Assembly (NCBI GenBank): GCA_902567145.1
Contig: CACFLM010000010.1
Location: forward strand, 1 to 18,736
Length of the DNA stretch: 18,736 bases
Origin: an uncultured Alphaproteobacteria bacterium
GTDB lineage: Bacteria; Pseudomonadota; Alphaproteobacteria; TMED127
Reading direction: 5' to 3'
The notes under the pieces were generated by a model. That model searched no databases. It saw only the letters and a list, made by a program, of their open reading frames with translations, and was not told the origin of the DNA. This document shows, one piece after another, positions 13,343 to 18,736 of this stretch (position 1 is its first letter; each line of letters begins with the position of its first letter). A program made the translations under genes and the position numbers.

Positions 13343-15899
13343 CGTTTAGATTATGATTAAGTTTATCAGTGATTTCATTCACTAAATTTTTAATTAAATC
13401 TTTATTTTCAATCTTCAAACCATACTCGCTTCTCAAATGAAAGCTATCTTCAACAAAATCTCCATTAGTTGAAATCTTCGCCATTGAAATAATAAGATTA
13501 TTTTTAATCAAGATATTTGAGATATCATAAAGAAGCTTTGGTCGATTATTTGTTTGTACAATTAAAATACTGTAAGTCGATGAAGATTCATTATCAAAAT
13601 TTACATCAACTTTTCTTTTTAAAATTTTAATCTTAGATTCTAAATTTTTGCCGATTTGCATTTCTTTACCTTCACCTAGATTTGTAATTTTTTTTTTAAT
13701 TGAGTTTAATATTCTTTTCGAATCCGTTTTATTAAAATTATTCTCATCGTTAAGGGAAAATTTAAATGTATCAATTACTGCCCCATTATCTAATGTAAAA
13801 ATTCTTGCCTCATAAACTGAAATATTCTCAGAAACAAAAATCGATATTAAGTCTAAGAAAAGCCTGGGTCTGTCTTGAGTCACTAATATCAAATCAAAAA
13901 AAAACTGATCTTCGGATTTTTTAATTATAAAATTAAAATATTTATCTTTAGTCAAATTAAAATGCTCTATTTGAAAAATTATCATTTTCTCGGATTGGAG
14001 AAGCCAATAATTTGGGTAAGTTATTTTTGCTATTTCATCCAATTTTGATAGTGTTATTTTTTTTGAATGTCTCAAAATATTATCTTTGATTTTCTCTATT
14101 TTTTCATTCAAGCCAACAATTCTATCAGGGTTTTTTATTTGTCTTTCAAGCTTTAAATATAGATTACCTAGTAAGGTTGCTTTCCAATTATTCCATATCC
14201 CTTGCTCTACTGCAGAAATATCTGTAATTGTAAGAAGAAATAAAGCTCTCAACCTTTGTAAATTTTTAATTTTTTTTGCAATATTTCTAATGACTGAGTG
14301 ATCTTCTAAGTCTTTTTTAAACGCAACATCACTTAATAGTGAATGATTATAAACCAACCAAAAAGTATCGTCTGCTGTTTTGAAACTTTCTCCAAATCTT
14401 AAAACAACTTTTCTAGCAATTTTAGCTCCCTTTTCATTATGAGCACCACCTTTTCCTTTACCTATGTCATGAAGTAATGTTGCATAATAGAGTGCCTTCT
14501 TATTAAATTTTTTTTTTATTTCTTCATAGAAAAAATTATATTTACCTTTTCTGATTTTCTTCTGCTCAAGGTCTTTTAGGATACTCAGAGCTTTTAATGT
14601 GTGTTGTCCGACAGATAAGGAGTGATATCTATCAAATTGAGGTAAATAATAGATTTTGGAAAATTCAGGAATCATTTTTGAAATGATACCTAAATCAAAA
14701 AGTGTAATAAATTTCTCCTTTTCAGTTGAAAAGAAAATTTCTTTAAAGAGATTAAGATTTTTTGAATTTAAAATCTCAGACTTATCTAATTTATTTAAAT
14801 ATTCTAGAATAATTCTCTTATCCTTGGCATTATCTCGTCCCTTAGAAAGTTTAGTCAAAAAATTTTGAAGAATTGATACTGGTTTTTTTTCAGGCATTAA
14901 AAAAAAATATTTTTTAATTTCTTTATTTAAAATATTTTCAATTATGTTGGAAAAAATTTCTGCCAAATTTTTGGTATTTTTAATATGTTTAAAATAATCT
15001 TTAATCATTTTTTCAGCAAAAATATTAGGGCTATCCTTTTCCTTTATTATTGATGATTTATAAATTTTCTTTGAAATGGCTTTTTGATAATCAAAAGATA
15101 ATTTGTCGTTGGATCTCTGGCTTTGAAGATGAAGATGACATCTCAGAAGTAATAGAAATTCGTGTGATGATAAAATCAATCTTCTTTCTTTAATAGTTAA
15201 AAAATTTGAAAAATTATTTAATTCGGGTTTATTTGAAAGCTTTAGAATGTTTAGCCCCCAGAATACAAGGTTTATATCTCTTAGTGAACCTTCGCTTTCT
15301 TTTAAATTTGGTTCATTTTTGAAGTAATCAAAACTAATTTGATTTAATCTTTTTTTTCTCTCAATAATTTTTTTCTTAAGAAGTTTAAGTCCACTTTTTT
15401 CAATTTGATTTTTAAATCTTTTCATTAAATCGTTATATAATTTTTGAGACCCACAAATAAATCTGGCGTCTAACATTGATGTTTGAATAACGTGGTCCTT
15501 ACTCGAAAGATAAATAGATTCTTCAATATTCCTCACAGCATATCCAATGTTAAAGCCTAAATCCCATAAAGGGAAAAGGATAAATTCAACAATCTTTTGC
15601 ATATCAGTGTTATCAGTTTGAGCATTAAATAAAAATAGAAGGTCCAAATCAGAATATGGTGCAAGTGTCTCCCTTCCATAACCACCTACCGCACAAATAC
15701 AAAAGTTAATATTTAATTTTATTTTTAAATCATTCAGATTAATAAAAATTTGGTTGATCAGGCTGTCAATTAATTTGGAGTTTCGTTTGCAGTATCCTAG
15801 CGCCTTATTTTCTAACAAAAATTTTTTCTGGTTTTTATCTCTTTCAACTAAAAAAAAATTTTTAATTGGATTAATTTTTTGAAGTATTATTTTCTCCAT
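13332..15899 (-). CDS. glnD: Bifunctional uridylyltransferase/uridylyl-removing enzyme GlnD
   Basis: The 855-residue nitrogen sensor adds UMP to PII protein when glutamine is low and removes it when glutamine is high. The nucleotidyltransferase domain shows GGYGRETLAPYSDLDLLF with G72-G73, R76, S83-D84 and D86. A linker contains EGSLRDINLVFW. The HD hydrolase domain has YHSLSVGQHTLKAL and LLHDIGKGKGGAH (H477-D478). Two ACT domains follow: DLILVTQDRPRLFLDLIS and YSILIVQTNNRPKLLYDIS. Both activities and glutamine sensing therefore look intact, although the protein is shorter than many alphaproteobacterial GlnD (around 900 or more). Lysine and asparagine enrichment follows base composition. It follows mutS after 13 bases and overlaps murJ by 11. 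PII itself is not in the window. Confidence 0.96.
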   Translation of the reverse strand: MEKIILQKINPIKNFFLVERDKNQKKFLLENKALGYCKRNSKLIDSLINQIFINLNDLKIKLNINFCICAVGGYGRETLAPYSDLDLLFLFNAQTDNTDMQKIVEFILFPLWDLGFNIGYAVRNIEESIYLSSKDHVIQTSMLDARFICGSQKLYNDLMKRFKNQIEKSGLKLLKKKIIERKKRLNQISFDYFKNEPNLKESEGSLRDINLVFWGLNILKLSNKPELNNFSNFLTIKERRLILSSHEFLLLLRCHLHLQSQRSNDKLSFDYQKAISKKIYKSSIIKEKDSPNIFAEKMIKDYFKHIKNTKNLAEIFSNIIENILNKEIKKYFFLMPEKKPVSILQNFLTKLSKGRDNAKDKRIILEYLNKLDKSEILNSKNLNLFKEIFFSTEKEKFITLFDLGIISKMIPEFSKIYYLPQFDRYHSLSVGQHTLKALSILKDLEQKKIRKGKYNFFYEEIKKKFNKKALYYATLLHDIGKGKGGAHNEKGAKIARKVVLRFGESFKTADDTFWLVYNHSLLSDVAFKKDLEDHSVIRNIAKKIKNLQRLRALFLLTITDISAVEQGIWNNWKATLLGNLYLKLERQIKNPDRIVGLNEKIEKIKDNILRHSKKITLSKLDEIAKITYPNYWLLQSEKMIIFQIEHFNLTKDKYFNFIIKKSEDQFFFDLILVTQDRPRLFLDLISIFVSENISVYEARIFTLDNGAVIDTFKFSLNDENNFNKTDSKRILNSIKKKITNLGEGKEMQIGKNLESKIKILKRKVDVNFDNESSSTYSILIVQTNNRPKLLYDISNILIKNNLIISMAKISTNGDFVEDSFHLRSEYGLKIENKDLIKNLVNEITDKLNHNLNDVI

Positions 15900-15912
15900 G
15901 TAGTTTCGTTTT

Positions 15913-18585
15913 CTAGAAGTTTTTTTTCATAGCATAAAGAATATCTAGAGCATCTTTTGGACTAACTTCATCTAAATTTAATCTATTAAGCATATTGATA
16001 AGATCATTAATTTTTTTTCTATCCTCTTCTGTTTTTCTATTGAAACCATCTTTATCAATTAATTCGTTGTTTAAATGTTTGCTTGGATTAATCTTCTGAA
16101 GTATTTTTTTGGATCTTTCTAAAATTGGTTTTTTGATTCCAGCCATACTTGCTACATGAATACCAAAAGATCCCTCGGATATTCCATCGATTAACTTATA
16201 AAGAAAAACTATTTCATCATTCCATTTTTTTATTTTTAGTGTTTTTAGGTTAAGTGAACTATAATGATCTGCTAAAAAACACAATTGCTTAAAATGTGTT
16301 GCAAATAAAGTCAAACAATTTACTTTCATCAAAATATATTCTAATACTGCTTGCGCAATAGCCAGCCCATCTTCTGTAGATGTACCTCTTCCAAGCTCAT
16401 CTAATATTACTAAAGAGTTTTTAGTAGCTTCGTTCAAGATTCTTGATGTTTCAACCATCTCTGTCATAAATGTTGACATACCTTTAGACAAATTATCTGA
16501 AGCTCCAATCCTTGTAAAAATTTTATCGAATACTCCAATTTTTGCAGAATCAGCTGGGACAAAAGACCCTATCTGATTCATAATAATAATTATTGCAACT
16601 TGTCTTAAAAAAGTACTTTTTCCCGCCATATTTGGCCCTGTCATTAACCATGCAAAGTTTTCCCTATTCATTTTACAGTCATTTGGAGTGAATTCTTGAG
16701 ATTTCTCCAGCAAACTCTCCTCTACTACTGGATGTCGTCCTCCGACAATATCTAAAGATGTTTCCTCAATTAGATTAGGTTTTACGAAATTCTTTATTAT
16801 TGCCAGGTTAGCAAAATTCGTAATGACATCAATAAATGCAATTTTCTTTGAAATTACATAAACGTCTTGACTTGATTTATTAATGTCATTGCAGATTTGT
16901 GAATATAATTTCTTCTCAAGTAAAATTGCATCTTCTTGAGCGTTTTGTATTTCAATTGAAGCCTTTAAGAGTTCGTCTGTTTGAAATCTGGAATTGTTTA
17001 CTGTATTTTGAATCAATGTAAATTTAAATTCATTTGAATATGAAATTTTTTCTGCATTCTTATTTGTCACTTCAATAAAATATCCATGAATGTTATTAAA
17101 CTTTATTTTTAGGTTTGATATGTTAGTGATTCGACAATATTTTTCTTGCATAGCTAAAATTTCTTTTTGTTTCTCATTTTTTATATTTCTTAACGAATCA
17201 AGATCCTTTGATACAGATTCTTTAAAAACACCTCCTTCATTTAGGTTTATTGGTGGGGCTTCAATTATATTTTTTGAAATAAGTTCTTTTATTCTAGATG
17301 CATTTTCCGTAGATTGCTTGCTTGGATACAAATGCTCTAGCTCTTTTTTCTTGATTTCTTTGACTTCCAGAAAAATTTTTTCAGAATTTTCTATGAAATT
17401 CTTTAGTAGTAATAAGTCTCTTGGATTATTAATTTTTGCACTAACTCTAGACAAAGCTCGCTCGACATCAGATTGAGATGATAATAAGTTAATTATTCTT
17501 GTCATGGTTAGGGAATTTTTTATAAAAGTTTCAACAAACTGATGTCTTTTTTTTATTTCTTTATTTTCTATTAAAGGATATTTTAAATAATCTTTTAATA
17601 GTCTTCCACCTGCTGCAGTCTTGGTTTGATCGATTACTTCCAAAAGACATCCAGTTTTTTGTCCATCATTTTTTTCAAATATTTCTAAGCTTCTCATAGA
17701 AAAGTTGTCTATTTGCATAAAGTTTAATTTATTAACGATTTGGAAGTCATTGATCAGTGGAATATTTTGTTTTTGTGTAAGTTCTACATAATTTATCAAT
17801 GCCCCAAGAGCACTAAAATCTGATTCTCTTAGGTCACCAAAAGATTCAATAGCAGTGTTTTGAAAAAAATCTTGTATTTTTAATTTATTATTTTGAGGAT
17901 CAAAAAATTCATTTGGAACCTTTGAAATTATTTTTTCAAATAAATTAAATCTTGAATCGAGTAACTTTATTTTATTAATTTGGTTAGATAATATTATTTC
18001 TTCGGGTTCAATTTTATTTATTAATTCATATACATCGTTTATTGAATTACCCCCTGTTATTGTCTGAAGCTTTATTGATCCTGTAGACATATCAGTCCAT
18101 GAAATTGAAATTTCACCTTTTACAAACGAAATACTTGCAAGATGATTGTTAAACTTGGAATCTAATAATGAATCATCCAGAATTGTTCCAGGTGTAATTA
18201 TTTTTACAACATCTCTTGTGAAGATTTTCTTATTTTTTGGTGAAGAATCTTTATCCTCCAACTGTTCTGCAACTGCTACTTTGTGACCTTGGTCAATTAA
18301 TCTAGATAAATATGTTTGAGATGCATGTGCTGGAACTCCGCACATTGGAATATCTTTATCATTTAATTTACCTCGCTTAGTAAGGGCAATACCTAATACT
18401 GACGAAGCTAAAACCGCATCTTCAAAAAAAAGCTCATAAAAATCGCCCATCCTATAAAAAAGTAAATAATCTTGATGCCTATCTTTTACCTCCAGGTATT
18501 GTTGCATCATTGGGGTTGGTTTTGAGGACTCTATTTTTTTTTTATCAGAGGTGAAACCTTTTATATCAGGTTGTTTTAATTTCAT
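15913..18585 (-). CDS. mutS: DNA mismatch repair protein MutS
   Basis: The 890-residue full-length MutS has the mismatch-contacting motif GDFYE at residues 47-51 (F49, E51), connector, lever and clamp regions, and a C-terminal ATPase domain. The Walker A motif is GPNMAGKST at 650-658 and the Walker B block is VILDELGRGTSTEDG, followed by LFATHFKQL and SFGIHVASMAG. It recognises mispairs and recruits MutL (not in the window). The start ATG at 18583-18585 gives about 25 extra residues before TPMMQQYLEVK; M26 or M27 could serve instead. No clear ribosome binding site precedes it, and the upstream 150 bases hold the kinase remnant. The mutS-glnD order is conserved in Alphaproteobacteria. Confidence 0.97.
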   Translation of the reverse strand: MKLKQPDIKGFTSDKKKIESSKPTPMMQQYLEVKDRHQDYLLFYRMGDFYELFFEDAVLASSVLGIALTKRGKLNDKDIPMCGVPAHASQTYLSRLIDQGHKVAVAEQLEDKDSSPKNKKIFTRDVVKIITPGTILDDSLLDSKFNNHLASISFVKGEISISWTDMSTGSIKLQTITGGNSINDVYELINKIEPEEIILSNQINKIKLLDSRFNLFEKIISKVPNEFFDPQNNKLKIQDFFQNTAIESFGDLRESDFSALGALINYVELTQKQNIPLINDFQIVNKLNFMQIDNFSMRSLEIFEKNDGQKTGCLLEVIDQTKTAAGGRLLKDYLKYPLIENKEIKKRHQFVETFIKNSLTMTRIINLLSSQSDVERALSRVSAKINNPRDLLLLKNFIENSEKIFLEVKEIKKKELEHLYPSKQSTENASRIKELISKNIIEAPPINLNEGGVFKESVSKDLDSLRNIKNEKQKEILAMQEKYCRITNISNLKIKFNNIHGYFIEVTNKNAEKISYSNEFKFTLIQNTVNNSRFQTDELLKASIEIQNAQEDAILLEKKLYSQICNDINKSSQDVYVISKKIAFIDVITNFANLAIIKNFVKPNLIEETSLDIVGGRHPVVEESLLEKSQEFTPNDCKMNRENFAWLMTGPNMAGKSTFLRQVAIIIIMNQIGSFVPADSAKIGVFDKIFTRIGASDNLSKGMSTFMTEMVETSRILNEATKNSLVILDELGRGTSTEDGLAIAQAVLEYILMKVNCLTLFATHFKQLCFLADHYSSLNLKTLKIKKWNDEIVFLYKLIDGISEGSFGIHVASMAGIKKPILERSKKILQKINPSKHLNNELIDKDGFNRKTEEDRKKINDLINMLNRLNLDEVSPKDALDILYAMKKNF

Positions 18586-18632
18586 ATTAATTTAAATTAG
18601 TATACAATCTATTAAATCATTTTCATGTTTAT

Positions 18633-18736
18633 TCATAAAGACATAATTATCGTATTTTTTTTTGATGAATCCTCCAACAAAGTTTCACAATATCCAATTA
18701 TAGAAGTAATAGGTGTTTTTAGTTCATGACTGGCAT
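18633..18736 (-). pseudogene. 3' end of a histidine kinase gene truncated after the H-box
   Basis: Reading leftward from the right edge, the frame gives ASHELKTPITSIIGY, then CETLLEDSSKKNTIIMSL and TGA at 18633-18635. SHELKTP is the phosphoacceptor H-box of sensor histidine kinases (HisKA domain), closest to the PhoR style SHELRTPLTS. The second dimerisation helix and the whole HATPase domain should follow, but the frame closes 19 residues after the block ending GY, and only 47 bases remain before mutS. The homopolymer of nine bases at 18655-18663 is a possible frameshift point: one more base would extend the frame to a stop at 18592-18594, still without an ATPase domain. The upstream part lies outside the window, so sensor type is unknown. 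A working domain-minus variant is less likely than a decayed gene. Confidence 0.7.

Noticed and set aside
17090..17476. 128-residue plus-strand ORF inside mutS
   Set aside because: It is antisense to the conserved MutS core and has no start context or family features.
1..18736. CRISPR arrays, tRNA or rRNA genes, insertion sequences, integrase or phage genes
   Set aside because: No regularly spaced repeats, cloverleaf-like sequences, terminal inverted repeats or transposase/integrase motifs were seen; the gene order is a chromosomal housekeeping string.

Overview
The window is an AT-rich (by eye about 30% GC or lower), tightly packed bacterial chromosome segment with no mobile elements, rRNA, tRNA or CRISPR. 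All three stop codons are used as stops. Read on the minus strand, the order mutS-glnD-murJ-trpS-...-uspA-nifU-...-tsaB-rimI-fur-...-plsC-miaB-phoH is a gene string typical of Alphaproteobacteria. Together with the low GC, one-base and four-base gene overlaps and short intergenic gaps, it points to a streamlined free-living, probably marine, alphaproteobacterium. The exact clade cannot be fixed from sequence alone.

Layout, following transcription from right to left. At 18633-18736 lies the tail of a histidine kinase gene that stops just after the phosphoacceptor helix, with no ATPase domain before mutS. Then comes a nine-gene unit (18585 to 8092): mutS (mismatch repair), glnD (nitrogen sensing), murJ (lipid II flippase), trpS (Trp-tRNA synthetase), a TauE/SafE permease, a TIGR02186-type membrane-anchored protein, a UspA-like protein, an Nfu/NifU Fe-S scaffold and a membrane-anchored Bax-type glucosaminidase. 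Most junctions overlap, so translation is probably coupled.

A two-gene islet on the plus strand (5606-7142) interrupts the string. It encodes a cytoplasmic VanX/DdpX-type D-Ala-D-Ala dipeptidase and a secreted polysaccharide deacetylase, and it converges on the Bax gene with overlapping stop codons. These three genes form a local cell-envelope group. The minus-strand string then resumes with tsaB-rimI (t6A tRNA modification, and N-acetylation or its equivalent). A small plus-strand TusA-like gene follows (4283-4495). Then come a Fur/Mur-type regulator, an OlsB-like GNAT acyltransferase, a PlsC-type acyltransferase, miaB and a phoH gene cut by the window's left edge.

Functional themes are anticodon-loop tRNA modification with sulfur and Fe-S supply (tsaB, miaB, the tusA-like gene, nfu), envelope building and remodelling (murJ, bax, dipeptidase, deacetylase, plsC/olsB-like), and nutrient sensing (glnD, fur). 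No stretch over 300 bases lacks a gene. The longest non-coding region is about 105 bases, between fur and the tusA-like gene. Nothing in the window is clearly a new system. The items most worth a second look are the truncated kinase before mutS, the envelope islet, and the uncharacterised TIGR02186 partner of the TauE permease.
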